From Massilia sp. Mn16-1_5 (GTDB taxonomy: Bacteria > Pseudomonadota > Gammaproteobacteria > Burkholderiales > Burkholderiaceae_D): a stretch of DNA of 64,000 nucleotides. This document shows positions 1 to 9,962 of this stretch, piece after piece (within the stretch, counting starts at the first letter, position 1; each line of letters opens with the position of its first letter). Both the position numbers and the translations under genes were made by a program. The notes under the pieces are model-generated. The model made no database searches. It saw only the letters and a list, made by a program, of their open reading frames with translations, and was not told the DNA's origin. The stretch lies in NCBI RefSeq assembly GCF_004798585.1, contig NZ_PPXQ01000014.1, positions 1 to 64,000 of the forward strand, given 5' to 3'.

Positions 1-127
1 CCTACTCGCACCGCTCGGCTATATACCGCCAGCCGAAGCTGAGGCAAACTATTACAAGCAACTGAGCAGTCAAGCCATTCCGGCCTGACTCACACTAACC
101 GGCCTCCACGAAAGCCGGGGCGATTCA
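1..127 (+). mobile_element. Right end of an IS3-family insertion sequence (rest lies left of the window)
   Basis: Positions 2-88 encode a C-terminal transposase tail containing LGYIPPAEAEANYYKQL, a signature ending of IS3-family OrfB proteins, then a TGA stop. The following 39 bases end in GCCGGGGCGATTCA, close to the CCGGGGCGGTTCA right terminus known from this group, so the element boundary is placed at 127. The boundary falls inside the stop codon of the adjacent secretion gene, showing that the element inserted into that gene. The family call is firm from the protein tail; the exact boundary is inferred from remembered termini. Confidence 0.8.
2..88 (+). CDS. IS3-family transposase OrfB, C-terminal end only (5' part outside window)
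   Basis: Twenty-eight codons plus TGA are visible, reading LLAPLGYIPPAEAEANYYK and onward. The motif matches the conserved end of DDE transposases of the IS3 family. No catalytic residue lies inside the window, so activity cannot be judged. It is oriented toward the truncated HlyD-like gene, which it disrupts. Confidence 0.75.
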   Translation, partial: LLAPLGYIPPAEAEANYYKQLSSQAIPA

Positions 128-1372
128 TAGACCTTGTTCTTTCCCGTAGGTCTTAATTGTCTGCCGCGCCAATCTCACCTTAATCCGGTACAGCGCTTCG
201 TTGTTGAATCTATTGCTGTTTTGCTGTGCGTTACTGAGGATCGTGCTCGCCAAACTCGACGGCAGTTCACCCGGGGCGAACGGCGCCGTACTGATATCGC
301 TCACAACACCGCGTTGCAAGCCGAATTTTTGATATGGGAACGCTTGATAACGGATAAGTACTTCCTGCCCTCGAGCGACGAATCCCGCCGCTCGGCTGGG
401 AGCATATAAGTGCGCCTCGAGTTCCCCTATGCTACTTTCACTCTTGGGTGTTGGTTGTGCCGTCGCAATAATTACTGCAAGAACTTGACCGACACTCACC
501 GCCTGACCTGCCTGATTCGTAACGGTCGTGAGGACACCCGACTCCCGTGCAGTAATCATGAGTGATTTGCGCGAACTGTTTTCAGCCATTTCACGCGCTA
601 AGCTTGATTTCGCACGGGAAATTTCCGACAGTTCACTTGCCATGGCCGTGTCAAGCCCGCGCAGCTCTGCTTCAACATCGCGTCGGTTCGCTTCAAGTTG
701 AACAATATTGCGAACAACATTGCTCGCGCGCGTCTCCAGGTCGAGCAGGTCTTCTTGCTTCTGCTGTACTTGAGCCGACGACATATAACCGCTTGCCTGC
801 AGCGATTCGTATTGTTTGAGGCTGCGTTCGGCTAATCGTAAGCGTCTCTGCGCCAATATGAGTTCTTCTTTAACCTGTTTGATTTCAGCAGCCAAACTCT
901 CGACACGCTGTTGTAGCGCCAGCCGTCGCTCTTGATTTTGGGCGATACGAAAGCGTTGCTGGTTGTCCAAGCTACGTACTTCAGCCGCAAGTTGCCGGGA
1001 TACGATCTCCGACACTTCCCCAGAGGCGACCTGCCGCTCAATAGACAATTCGAACAATGTCTGCCCCTTATGGACGTATTCTCCTTCTTGAAACATGCTC
1101 TTTATTAGTACGCCTGATGAGGGAGCGATTATGCTCAGGCTACCGCCCGCTGGCACAGTGATACCTATCACGCGCGCCTTTCTAGTAACACTTCCTACAA
1201 TGATGAGGTAAATAAATGCTGTGCCGATCAGCAATGCTCCTACTGTAAACCACAGCGCCGAAATCGGTCGTGCGAGCCGTATGCTTCCGAGATCACCCTT
1301 GTTCGCCGCAGAAAATATCTCAGCTCGGAACAAGGATACGCCGGACTCAGCTGATTTCGACTCGATATTCAA
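125..1372 (-). pseudogene. HlyD/CvaA-type secretion adaptor, C-terminally truncated by IS insertion
   Basis: Periplasmic adaptor of a peptide or protein ABC export system. The 415-residue product has one membrane segment (about residues 38-60), a lipoyl-like half (about 72-105), a long Leu/Arg/Gln-rich coiled coil (about 115-275) and a return beta-barrel region. It stops at TYGKEQGL, where complete CvaA-like proteins continue through a further conserved segment. The TGA stop (125-127) is made of the terminal bases of the neighbouring IS, so the true C-terminus is lost. The start is TTG with GGAG six bases upstream (1379-1382). Base composition is clearly lower in GC than the rest of the window. 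The cognate peptidase-ABC transporter is not in the window. Confidence 0.8.
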
Positions 1373-1433
1373 GAATGTCTCCGTATTACCAATATGTTTA
1401 GCTCAACACATAATATCCGGACAAAAGTTGGCA

Positions 1434-1514
1434 TCAGCAATTAGTAGCAGACGCATTACTACGAGTATGCAACTCTCGGCCGAACAAGGAAGGCTTGGTG
1501 GAATTTTTATTCAC
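1434..1514 (-). other. Possible 26-codon peptide frame upstream of the secretion adaptor
   Basis: A GTG-initiated frame encodes a Ser/Thr/Asn-rich 26-residue peptide ending in Cys-stop, about 60 bases before the adaptor start. There is no clear Shine-Dalgarno sequence and no double-glycine leader. It is listed only because adaptors of this type often sit next to small exported peptides; it may well be chance. Confidence 0.15.
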
Positions 1515-1624
1515 ATAACATACTTAACGATAAGAGGATCTCTGCGTTAGGCATGTCAGGCCACGAAACTACTTTAATTTTACAAAACTTTTAAGATTGA
1601 TCGGCTCGCTGCAAATTATTCCTC

Positions 1625-1798
1625 TCAAATAATCCGTTTCATTTTATTTTCAGCTTTATAGTGTGCTTCAGTGTATGTGACGATAAAGTATCTAGGCCTG
1701 CGCAGCATCATAATGTTTCCTCCAGGAACTTGATCCACTGCATAAGTTAGCCCATCGGAGGAACCCATCCATTGGCTCGCCCCCCTCTTTCGGAAGGT
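1625..1798 (-). pseudogene. 3' remnant of an unknown gene, or a small ORF (28-45 residues)
   Basis: A frame closed by TGA (1625-1627) is open up to 1798, next to the second IS. It encodes a plausible protein tail including SSDGLTYAVDQVPGGNIMML. Inside it, ATGATG at 1706-1711 is preceded by a strong GGAGG about 8 bases upstream, so a 28-residue peptide could be made even from the remnant. I do not recognise the family. Together with the adaptor it may represent what remains of a transferred locus broken by two IS elements. Confidence 0.4.
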
Positions 1799-1820
1799 TC
1801 AGTCAGAGTGCGCCGAGTAG

Positions 1821-1899
1821 TGGACTTCCCCCACTCCGGTGGACATTTCTGACCTATGATTGGACTTCCCCACTCCGGTGGATATTTCTGACCTATGAT
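1821..1899 (+). repeat. Tandem duplication of the IS left end (40 bp and 39 bp copies)
   Basis: Positions 1821-1860 and 1861-1899 are nearly identical, each starting TGGACTTCCCC and ending TTTCTGACCTATGAT. They differ by one C in the C-run and one substitution (GGACAT versus GGATAT). The outer copy could be a leftover from an earlier insertion or a slipped duplication of the terminal repeat. Confidence 0.9.
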
Positions 1900-1918
1900 T
1901 TGTGCATAGGAGAAATGA

Positions 1919-2203
1919 ATGAGTACACAGCGTTACACGCCGGAATTCAAGGAAGAAGCAGTCAGACAGGTGGTAGAGCGGGGCTACCCGGTACCGGAGG
2001 TTGCGGCCCGGTTAGGGGTATCAGCCCATAGCTTGCACAAGTGGGTCAAGGCAGTGATGCCGACCAAGGACGAAAAGCAAAGTGCCGAGCTGGTCGAAGC
2101 AAAAAGCGAGATCTTGCGGCTGCATTCTCAGATGCGCCGGCTGGAAGAGGAGCGAGATCTGTTAAAAAAAGCCGCACGGTACTTTGCCAGGGAGCCCGAG
2201 TAA
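1919..2203 (+). CDS. IS3-family transposase OrfA (helix-turn-helix subunit)
   Basis: A 94-residue protein with [18 protein letters not shown] at the N-terminus, an HTH region ([20 protein letters not shown]) and a C-terminal leucine-zipper helix (residues 58-85). This is the standard DNA-binding OrfA of IS3-family elements. GGAG lies at 1909-1912, just before the ATG. Near its 3' end the run AAAAAAAG (2164-2171) is the expected site for programmed -1 frameshifting into orfB. Confidence 0.9.
   Translation: MSTQRYTPEFKEEAVRQVVERGYPVPEVAARLGVSAHSLHKWVKAVMPTKDEKQSAELVEAKSEILRLHSQMRRLEEERDLLKKAARYFAREPE
2164..2171 (+). promoter_or_regulatory. A7G slippery site for -1 ribosomal frameshifting (orfA into orfB)
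   Basis: Seven A followed by G lie within the LLKKA codons of orfA, about 30 bases before its stop. orfB is in the -1 frame, as in other IS3-family elements that make an OrfAB fusion transposase by slippage. Confidence 0.7.
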
Positions 2204-2204
2204 A

Positions 2205-3053
2205 GTACCGGTTCATGAACGAGCATCGGCACGAGTTTTCGCTTGTGCTGATGTGCCGGGTATTGAAAGTGGCCCGAGCCGGGTGTTACCAGTGGCTGCA
2301 TCAACCGATCTCGGAGCGGGCAAAGGAAGATGCTCGGCTCGTCGAAGTGATCCGGCATTCCTATTCGGCCAGTGGCGGCGTCTATGGCGCGAACCGGGTT
2401 TTTGGCGACCTACGAGAGGCTGGCGAGACCTGCGGCCGCAATCGTGTAGCGCGGCTTATGCAGATCAATAAAATCAAGGCGGTACGCGGCTACAAGGCAC
2501 CCAGAAGGATTGCTGGGCGGCCTTCGATCATTGCTCCCAATCGCCTGAATCGGGAGTTTACCGTCGACGCGCCTGACCAAGCTTGGGTGACCGACATCAC
2601 CTATATTCGAACTTGGCAGGGCTGGCTTTATCTGGCTGTCGTTGTCGACCTTTTCGCACGCAAGGTTGTGGGCTGGTCGATGAAGCCGACCTTGTCGCGC
2701 GAGCTGGCGATCGACGCTTTGCTGATGGTGGTTTGGCGGCGTAAGCCCAAGAACCCGTACTGGTGCATTCAGACCAGGGTAGTCAATACGGCAGCGATGA
2801 CTGGCGGCGCTTCTGCAAGGCCAATAATCTTGAACCAAGCATGAGCCGTCGCGGAAATTGTTGGGATAACGCTGTGGCCGAATCGTTCTTTAGCAGTCTG
2901 AAAAAGGAACGTATCCGAAAACGTATCTACAAAACCCGGGATTTGGCCCGGGCCGATATCTTCGATTACATCGAAGTCTTTTACAATCGAACCAGGCACC
3001 ACAGCCATCTGGGCGGCGTCAGCCCGGAGGCCTTTGAACGCGCCTCAATGTGA
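2205..3053 (+). pseudogene. IS3-family transposase OrfB (DDE integrase), broken by a one-base deletion
   Basis: The first part (to 2844 in its frame) carries an HTH_21-like region and the first catalytic Asp in [11 protein letters not shown]. The second part, in another frame (2763-3053), resumes with [10 protein letters not shown] (second Asp) and RRGNCWDNAVAESFFSSLKK (catalytic Glu), ending SHLGGVSPEAFERASM. The two join if one base is restored near 2755-2757, in the stretch encoding KPKNP then VLVHSDQG. The DDE triad is therefore split and the element should be unable to move by itself. A sequencing error in this spot would give the same picture. Confidence 0.85.
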
Positions 3054-3118
3054 GGTCGGAATTTGTCTACCGAACTGGGGGAAGTCCACTACTTGTTCGA
3101 GCATGTCCATCGGAAAGT

Positions 3119-3158
3119 AAAAAAAGCCGTTGATCATTCATCCGAAAGATCAACGGCT
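3119..3158 (-). terminator. Rho-independent terminator after guaA
   Basis: On the minus strand an 11-bp stem, AGCCGTTGATC paired with GATCAACGGCT (arms 3148-3158 and 3125-3135), is followed by seven T (3125-3119). It sits 40 bases beyond the guaA stop. Confidence 0.9.
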
Positions 3159-3200
3159 CTACAGCTTCCACTTCAAAATCAGCTATCTAGAGAAGTCCTG

Positions 3201-4811
3201 TCACTCCCACTCGATCGTCGCCGGCGGCTTCCCCGAAATATCATAAACAACGCGATTAATCCCGCGCACCTCGTTGATGATCCGGTTCGACACTTTACCG
3301 AGCAGCGAGTGCGGCAGGTGCGCCCACTGCGCCGTCATGAAGTCCAGCGTCTGCACCGCGCGCAGCGCGACCACGTACTCGTAGGTCCGGCCGTCGCCCA
3401 TCACGCCCACCGATTTCACCGGCAGGAACACGGCAAAGGCCTGGCTGGTCGCTTCGTACCAGTTCACCGGCGCCTTGCCGGCGTCGATGCCGGCCACCGG
3501 CGGCAGTTCGAACGGGGTGTTGCGCAGTTCTTCGATGAAGATGGCGTCGGCTTCGCGCAGCAGGTCGGCGAATTCCTTCTTCACTTCGCCGAGGATGCGC
3601 ACTCCCAGGCCCGGGCCCGGGAAGGGGTGGCGGTAGACCATGTTGTGCGGCAGGCCCAGCGCCACGCCGAGTTTGCGCACTTCGTCCTTGAACAGTTCGC
3701 GCAGCGGTTCCAGCAGTTTCAGGTTCAGGGTTTCCGGCAGGCCGCCCACGTTGTGGTGGCTCTTGATGGTTTGGCCCTTCTTGCCCTTCCCTGCCGATTC
3801 GATGACGTCCGGGTAGATCGTGCCCTGGGCCAGCCATTTCGCGTTGGTCAGCTTGCCGGCTTCGACCTGGAAGACTTCGACGAATTCGCGGCCGATGATC
3901 TTGCGCTTCTGCTCGGGGTCGTTCACGCCGGCCAGGTGGCCGAGGAACTGCTGTTCGGCGTCGATGCGGATGACCTTGACGCCCAGGTTCTTCGAGAACA
4001 TGTCCATCACCATCTTGCCCTCGTCCTTGCGCAGCAAGCCGTGGTCCACAAAAACGCAGGTCAGCTGGTCGCCGATGGCGCGGTGAATCAGGGCTGCGGC
4101 GACGCTGGAGTCGACGCCGCCCGACAGGCCAAGGATGACCTCGTCCGTGCCGACTTGCGCGCGGATCTTTTCGACGGCTTCGCCGATGTAGTCGGGCATG
4201 TTCCAGTCGGATTTGCAGCCGCAGATCTCGTGCACGAAGCGGCCGATGATGGCTTCGCCTTGCGTGGTGTGGGTGACTTCCGGGTGGAACTGCAGCGCGT
4301 AGAAGCGGCGCTCTTCGTCGGCCATGGCGGCGACCGGGCAGCTATCGGTCGAGCCCATCAGCTTGAAGCCTTCCGGCATTTCCAGGACCTTGTCGCCGTG
4401 GCTCATCCAGACCTTCAGCATGCCGTGGCCTTCATCGGTGACGAAGTCGTTGATGCCGTTCAGCAGTTTCGTATGGCCGCGGGCGCGTACTTCGGCGTAG
4501 CCGAATTCGCGGACCTTGCCGTTCTCGACCTTGCCGCCGAGCTGGGCGGCCATGGTTTGCATGCCGTAGCAGATGCCGAGCACGGGGACGCCGAGTTCGA
4601 AGACGGCTTGCGGGGCGCGCGGGGAGTCGCCTTCCAACGTGCTGTTGTGGCTGCCGGAGAGGATGACGCCAGAGGCGCCGTAGTTGCGGACGAAGTCGTC
4701 GCCGATGTCGTAGGGGAAGACTTCGGAGAAGACGCCGGCGTCGCGGACGCGGCGGGCGATCAGTTGGGTGACCTGGGAACCGAAGTCGAGGATGAGGATT
4801 TTGGAGTGCAT
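3201..4811 (-). CDS. guaA: GMP synthase (glutamine-hydrolysing)
   Basis: Amidates XMP to GMP with glutamine and ATP, the last step of guanine nucleotide synthesis. The 536-residue product has a class I glutamine amidotransferase domain (ILILDFGSQ at the start, nucleophile Cys81 in LGICYGMQ). An ATP pyrophosphatase domain follows with the P-loop [11 protein letters not shown], then a C-terminal dimerisation domain ending TIEWE. The chosen start is ATG at 4811, giving the usual [10 protein letters not shown]; an in-frame TTG three codons upstream is less likely. It follows guaB with a terminator between them, so it may also have its own promoter. Confidence 0.97.
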   Translation of the reverse strand: MHSKILILDFGSQVTQLIARRVRDAGVFSEVFPYDIGDDFVRNYGASGVILSGSHNSTLEGDSPRAPQAVFELGVPVLGICYGMQTMAAQLGGKVENGKVREFGYAEVRARGHTKLLNGINDFVTDEGHGMLKVWMSHGDKVLEMPEGFKLMGSTDSCPVAAMADEERRFYALQFHPEVTHTTQGEAIIGRFVHEICGCKSDWNMPDYIGEAVEKIRAQVGTDEVILGLSGGVDSSVAAALIHRAIGDQLTCVFVDHGLLRKDEGKMVMDMFSKNLGVKVIRIDAEQQFLGHLAGVNDPEQKRKIIGREFVEVFQVEAGKLTNAKWLAQGTIYPDVIESAGKGKKGQTIKSHHNVGGLPETLNLKLLEPLRELFKDEVRKLGVALGLPHNMVYRHPFPGPGLGVRILGEVKKEFADLLREADAIFIEELRNTPFELPPVAGIDAGKAPVNWYEATSQAFAVFLPVKSVGVMGDGRTYEYVVALRAVQTLDFMTAQWAHLPHSLLGKVSNRIINEVRGINRVVYDISGKPPATIEWE

Positions 4812-4885
4812 TGAGGCCAATTTATAGAAGTAATCAGTGTCGGTGGTGGCGTCCGGCGTCGCGGTCGATCACAGGGTGAGACCGC

Positions 4886-4908
4886 GTGGGCATGAATGCC
4901 CACCCTAC
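4886..4908. repeat. GTGGGCAT/ATGCCCAC palindrome plus CCTAC tail (dispersed repeat family)
   Basis: An 8-bp arm, 2-base loop and second arm (4886-4903) are followed by CCTAC, matching a degenerate form of the CGCGGGCATGCCCGCCCTACG units at 9963 and 49310. It lies in the guaB-guaA spacer. Confidence 0.65.
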
Positions 4909-4920
4909 AAAAGCGTATAG

Positions 4921-4944
4921 AAAAAGCGGCCGCTATCGGCCGCT
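4921..4944 (-). terminator. Rho-independent terminator between guaB and guaA
   Basis: On the minus strand AGCGGCCG-ATAG-CGGCCGCT is followed by TTTTT, 7 bases after the guaB stop. Its strength suggests that guaA transcription is at least partly independent of guaB. Confidence 0.85.
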
Positions 4945-4950
4945 TTCCTA

Positions 4951-6420
<1,470 letters not shown>

Positions 6421-6438
6421 CTATAGGCGCAAAAGCGA

Positions 6439-6444
6439 ATTATA
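6439..6444 (-). promoter_or_regulatory. Candidate -10 box of the guaB promoter
   Basis: A perfect TATAAT on the minus strand lies about 28 bases before the guaB ATG. No convincing -35 is seen at 17 bp, so the promoter may be weak or activator-dependent. Confidence 0.5.
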
Positions 6445-6563
6445 CAGAAAGCAGCGAATGTCGTCGCACGTTGGCTAAAAAAGACCTTCCCGATCGGCTT
6501 TCATTGACAGGCTGAACGAATCATGAGGAAATCTCGAATCGTACTCACAGGAAACTTTCGATC

Positions 6564-7061
6564 ATGCTTCGCTCCCGCTCATCCCGTCTTGCCGCCCTGC
6601 TCCTCTTCTGCTGCGCGGGAGTGGCACAGGCCCAGTTCGTCTGGATCGGACCGAACGGCACGCGCCAGTATTCCGACCAGCCGCCGCCGCCCGGCACGCC
6701 GGCTTCGAAGATCCTGAAGGCGCCGGGCCGCCCTGCCCCGGCGCAGGAGTTGCCGGCGCAGTTACCGCCGAGCCTTGCGCCCGCCGACAAACCGAAGACG
6801 CCGACCTTGGCCGAACGCGAGGCCGACTACCGCAAGCGCGCAAAGGCACGCGACGAGCTCGAGAACAAATCGCAGGCCGAAGCGCAACGCGCCGCCGCCC
6901 GCGCCGAGCAGTGCGAGGGCCTGCGCAAGAACCAGCGCATCTACCAGTCAGGCATGCGCATCGCCGATGTGGACGGCAAGGGAGAGAAACGCTACCTGAG
7001 CGACGCCGAACGCGCCGCCGCGGCCGAACGTACCTCCCGTCAGCTGCAGGATTGCCGCTAA
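6564..7061 (+). CDS. Secreted DUF4124-domain protein
   Basis: A 165-residue protein with a signal peptide (LLLFCCAGVAQA, cleavage about residue 23). A DUF4124 core follows (FVWIGPNGTRQYSDQPPPPG), a short beta domain seen in many proteobacterial envelope proteins, then a Pro/Ala-rich linker and an Ala/Arg/Glu-rich helix. An AGGAAA ribosome site precedes the ATG. Two Cys (in EQCEGL and LQDC) could form a disulfide. The molecular role of DUF4124 proteins is unknown. Confidence 0.8.
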   Translation: MLRSRSSRLAALLLFCCAGVAQAQFVWIGPNGTRQYSDQPPPPGTPASKILKAPGRPAPAQELPAQLPPSLAPADKPKTPTLAEREADYRKRAKARDELENKSQAEAQRAAARAEQCEGLRKNQRIYQSGMRIADVDGKGEKRYLSDAERAAAAERTSRQLQDCR

Positions 7062-7129
7062 TTTATTCGACGTGTACTCGTCGTTTTTGTAGGGGTGGGC
7101 GAGGCCAATGGTCTCGACTACGGCTTTAT

Positions 7130-7198
7130 TGGGCGCCCCGTGCCCACCAAATTGAGAAGCAGGCACAGCGCGTGTATTCGGTGGGCACGGGGCGCCCA
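7130..7198. repeat. 19-bp perfect inverted repeat (TGGGCGCCCCGTGCCCACC) between convergent genes
   Basis: The arms 7130-7148 and 7180-7198 are exact reverse complements with a 31-base spacer, followed by CCTACG. A related GTAGGGGTGGGC sequence occurs at 7089-7100. The unit resembles the GTAGGG...palindromes elsewhere in this window and sits between the 3' ends of the DUF4124 gene and the diguanylate cyclase gene. It could act as a processing or termination structure. Confidence 0.85.
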
Positions 7199-7226
7199 CC
7201 CTACGTGATACGGGGTGATTCGACGT

Positions 7227-8432
7227 TTAGCGCCACTCGCGGCGTTCGGGCACCGGCACGACGCGCGGCGGCATGGGCGCGCTGACCACGCGGTTGCGTC
7301 CGTCCGCCTTCGCCACATACAGCGCCGCATCGGCGCGCGCCATCAGCTCGGCCAGGGTTTCGTTCGGCGCCAGCGTGGCCACGCCGATGCTGACCGTGTA
7401 GGCAACCGGCAGGGTCGACGGCGCCTGCGGCAGCGAGCGGTCGAGCGCCGTACGCAGGCGCGCGGCGACGTCCATTGCCGTCTGGTGGCTGGCGTCGGGC
7501 AACAGCACCGCAAATTCCTCGCCGCCCATGCGCGCGCAATAATCGATCTTGCGGATCACCTGCTGCGCGTGCAGGACGATGTCGCGCAGCACGCGGTCGC
7601 CGGTGGCGTGGCCGTGGGTATCGTTGATGCGCTTGAAATGGTCGGCGTCGAAGACCAGCAGCGACAGGCTGCTCCCGATGCGTTCCGCGCGCGCATGCTC
7701 GTGCTCGGCGAAGTTGAAGAAGGCGCGGCGCGACCAGGCGCCGGTGAGATGGTCGTGGTCGGCGGCGTAGGCGGTGTCGCCGATCACCCGGGCGTTGGCC
7801 ATCATGACGGCGCCGAGCGTCAGGGCCGGCAAGGCCAGGGTACCGAATGCGAAGAAGGCGAGGTTGTACACGGCCGGCTCCAGGAAGCTCAGCGTTTCGC
7901 CCACCTGCAGGGCATAGAAGATGCCGCGGCAAGCGTGGACGCTGCCGAGCACGAAGGCGGCGCGGCGCGTGAACAGGAAGGCGTAGCGCAGCCGCGCTTC
8001 CGGCCCCGCGGGGATGCTACGGCCGATCGCGATATAGACGGAAAAGTGGAACAGCGAGACCACCACGGTACGCATCGGCAGCGCATCGACGCCAATGTGA
8101 AAGAAGACCAGGCCGGCCATGGTCGCGGTACCGCCCAGCAGCAGCGGCCGCGTCGGCACCGCCTGGCCGAGGTGGCGCCGGAACCCGGCCAGCATCAGCG
8201 CGACCGAGCCGATGAAGAGCAGGTTCGCGCCTTCGATCGAGAGGACGTCCGGCAGCACGCCGCGCGAGGCGAACAGCAGCAGCGCCAGCACGGCCATCGC
8301 ATTGCCCTGCCCCCACTCGCGCACGCCCTGCACCCCGCTGCCCTTCAGCGAGGACAGCACGAACAGCATCACCACCGATAAGGCGGTGGTTACCAGCAAT
8401 AGACTCAGGGCACTCAGCATCGGCGGCGACAA
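7227..8432 (-). CDS. Membrane diguanylate cyclase (GGDEF)
   Basis: Makes cyclic di-GMP. Residues 1-225 are hydrophobic and form about seven membrane helices; no recognised ligand domain is evident. Residues about 235-390 form a GGDEF domain starting [14 protein letters not shown], with active-site GGEEF at about 303-307. An intact RxxD inhibitory site (RKID) lies five residues before it, so feedback inhibition by product is expected. It is a single gene, convergent with the DUF4124 gene. Confidence 0.92.
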   Translation of the reverse strand: MSPPMLSALSLLLVTTALSVVMLFVLSSLKGSGVQGVREWGQGNAMAVLALLLFASRGVLPDVLSIEGANLLFIGSVALMLAGFRRHLGQAVPTRPLLLGGTATMAGLVFFHIGVDALPMRTVVVSLFHFSVYIAIGRSIPAGPEARLRYAFLFTRRAAFVLGSVHACRGIFYALQVGETLSFLEPAVYNLAFFAFGTLALPALTLGAVMMANARVIGDTAYAADHDHLTGAWSRRAFFNFAEHEHARAERIGSSLSLLVFDADHFKRINDTHGHATGDRVLRDIVLHAQQVIRKIDYCARMGGEEFAVLLPDASHQTAMDVAARLRTALDRSLPQAPSTLPVAYTVSIGVATLAPNETLAELMARADAALYVAKADGRNRVVSAPMPPRVVPVPERREWR

Positions 8433-8653
8433 TCAGGATGAACGGCGGCGCGAGCGCCGGCTCCCTCCGAAGACCGCACGGAATCCCGGCAAGCCCGCCT
8501 CATCGGCACGGCCTGCTCGAGCGTGATGTTATGCAACACGGGTACAGAGGCAAGCTCGGGATAGTAGCAAAGAAAGACGTGCTTGCGACCACTTTTTGCT
8601 GTATCGCAACAATTATGCGCGCTGGACGCGCATTGTTTCCTGCTTTGGAATAA

Positions 8654-8962
8654 TCAGGCGGCCGGCCTGGCGGCAGCCGCATCCTTTTTCGCCGCGCGCT
8701 TGCGGCGCGAATCCTTGGGATCGGCGATCAACGGACGGTAGATTTCGATGCGGTCATTGGCCCGTAACACCGTGTCCAACGTCTTCTTTTTCGCAAAGAT
8801 GCCGACCGGCTGGGTCACCAGGTTGATTTCCGGGAAGGCAGCCAGCACGCCGCTGGCTTCGATCGCCTGGCCGATGGTCGTGCCCGGCGCTACGTGCATG
8901 AGCTGCGAGAATTCCTGCTGCGGCCTGGCGTAGCAGACCACGACTGGCAGCAGCTCAGCCAT
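8654..8962 (-). CDS. rnfH: RnfH family protein (ubiquitin-like fold)
   Basis: A 102-residue protein with VVVCYARPQQEFSQLMHVAPG and DRIEIYRPLIADPKDSRRKRA, typical of the RnfH/UPF0125 family with its beta-grasp fold and basic tail. Its start overlaps the ratA stop by eight bases, the conserved ratA-rnfH arrangement seen across proteobacteria. The function of RnfH is not firmly established. Confidence 0.92.
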   Translation of the reverse strand: MAELLPVVVCYARPQQEFSQLMHVAPGTTIGQAIEASGVLAAFPEINLVTQPVGIFAKKKTLDTVLRANDRIEIYRPLIADPKDSRRKRAAKKDAAAARPAA

Positions 8963-9386
8963 AGATCGCCTCGGCCCGCTTCGAGAAGGAATCGACCATG
9001 GTGTTGGCGATCATGCCGAACACGGGACCGACCAGTTGTTCGAGGATGATGCTGGAGAACTCGTAGTGCATGTCGAAGTCGATCTTGCAGGCATCGGCAC
9101 GCAGGGACTTGAAAGTCCAGGTTGCCTCCAGCACCTTGAAAGGGCCGTCGACGAGATGCATCTTCATCTGGGTGGGACGCATGTTGTGGTTCGAGGTGGT
9201 GAAGCTTTGCTTGACGCCATGGAAATTAATGCCAAGGGTGGCGACCAGCTTGTCCTCCGTGCGTTCGAGGACTTTCACACTGCTGCACCAGGGCAGGAAC
9301 TTCGGATAGTCTTCCACTTTCGCCACCAGATCGAACATCTGTTCTGCGCTATAACCCAATAAAACTGATTTGTGCACTACTGCCAT
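8955..9386 (-). CDS. ratA: RatA family protein (START/COQ10-like)
   Basis: A 143-residue START-fold protein. AVVHKSVLLGYSAEQMFDLV and VEDYPKFLPWC match the RatA/COQ10 family. In E. coli RatA was described as a toxin blocking 70S formation, while COQ10 homologues bind ubiquinone, so the role here remains open. It is divergent from smpB, as is common in this lineage. Confidence 0.92.
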   Translation of the reverse strand: MAVVHKSVLLGYSAEQMFDLVAKVEDYPKFLPWCSSVKVLERTEDKLVATLGINFHGVKQSFTTSNHNMRPTQMKMHLVDGPFKVLEATWTFKSLRADACKIDFDMHYEFSSIILEQLVGPVFGMIANTMVDSFSKRAEAIYG

Positions 9387-9484
9387 TGGTCAACCGTTTG
9401 TTATGATGTTGGATAAGTTGCATTTTGCGCCAACTTCTGGCGCGGCAGCGCTAGTTTAACCGACCCGCGGATTTTCGCTATTTC

Positions 9485-9934
9485 ATGAGCATCGCTGACA
9501 ATAAAAAAGCATTTTTCGACTACTTCATCGAGGACCGTTACGAGGCGGGCCTGGTCCTGGAGGGTTGGGAAGTCAAGGCCATCCGCGAAGGACGGGTCAA
9601 CATCAAGGAAGCCTACGTGGTCGTGCGCGGGGACGAGCTGTTCCTGTTCGGCTGCCACGTCAGTGCCCTGACGACGGCCTCCTCCTTCAGCCACCCCGAG
9701 GCGCTGCGCACCCGCAAGCTGCTGCTGCACCGTGCCGAGATCGACAAGCTGCGCGGCAAGGTCGAGCGCTCCGGCTATACGCTGGTGCCGCTCAATCTGC
9801 ACTACAAGGGGGGGCGCGTGAAGTGCGAAGTGGGTCTCGCCAAGGGCAAGAAGCAGCACGACAAGCGGGCGACGGAGAAGGACCGGGATGCCAAGCGGGA
9901 AGTCGCGTCGGCGATGAAGACCCACCGGCGTTAA
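9485..9934 (+). CDS. smpB: SsrA-binding protein SmpB
   Basis: Binds tmRNA and delivers it to stalled ribosomes for trans-translation. The 149-residue product contains [20 protein letters not shown], the [10 protein letters not shown] core and a basic C-terminal tail ending KTHRR, which folds in the mRNA channel. Length is typical. No ssrA gene is seen in the window. Confidence 0.96.
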   Translation: MSIADNKKAFFDYFIEDRYEAGLVLEGWEVKAIREGRVNIKEAYVVVRGDELFLFGCHVSALTTASSFSHPEALRTRKLLLHRAEIDKLRGKVERSGYTLVPLNLHYKGGRVKCEVGLAKGKKQHDKRATEKDRDAKREVASAMKTHRR

Positions 9935-9962
9935 TGAGCGGCGGGTGTGCACACGTGCGTAA

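Larger units (their letters stand above)
1821..3088 (+). mobile_element. IS3-family insertion sequence, complete but with a frameshifted transposase
   Basis: The ends are inverted repeats: TGGACTTCCCCCACTCCGGT on the left and its near reverse complement, AGTTCGG...GGGGGAAGTCCA, on the right. The element carries orfA (1919-2203) and orfB (about 2205-3053), joined by an A7G slippery site. No direct target-site duplication is seen: flanks are TAG on the left and CTA on the right. The left end is present twice in tandem (1821-1860 and 1861-1899). IS3-family assignment rests on OrfA's HTH/leucine-zipper layout and OrfB's DDE motifs. Confidence 0.85.

Noticed and set aside
3063..4814. 583-codon plus-strand frame opposite guaA
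   Set aside because: It is an antisense shadow of guaA: high GC bias removes stops, the translation is His/Val/Asp-rich low complexity, and guaA on the other strand is unmistakable.
8438..8653. 71-codon plus-strand frame in the gap upstream of the diguanylate cyclase
   Set aside because: No ribosome site, no recognisable content, and the frame overlaps the rnfH end region by chance; treated as intergenic.
8955..9386. RatA-RnfH as a toxin-antitoxin module
   Set aside because: The pair is conserved as housekeeping in proteobacteria, and evidence for true toxin-antitoxin behaviour is weak; annotated as families only.
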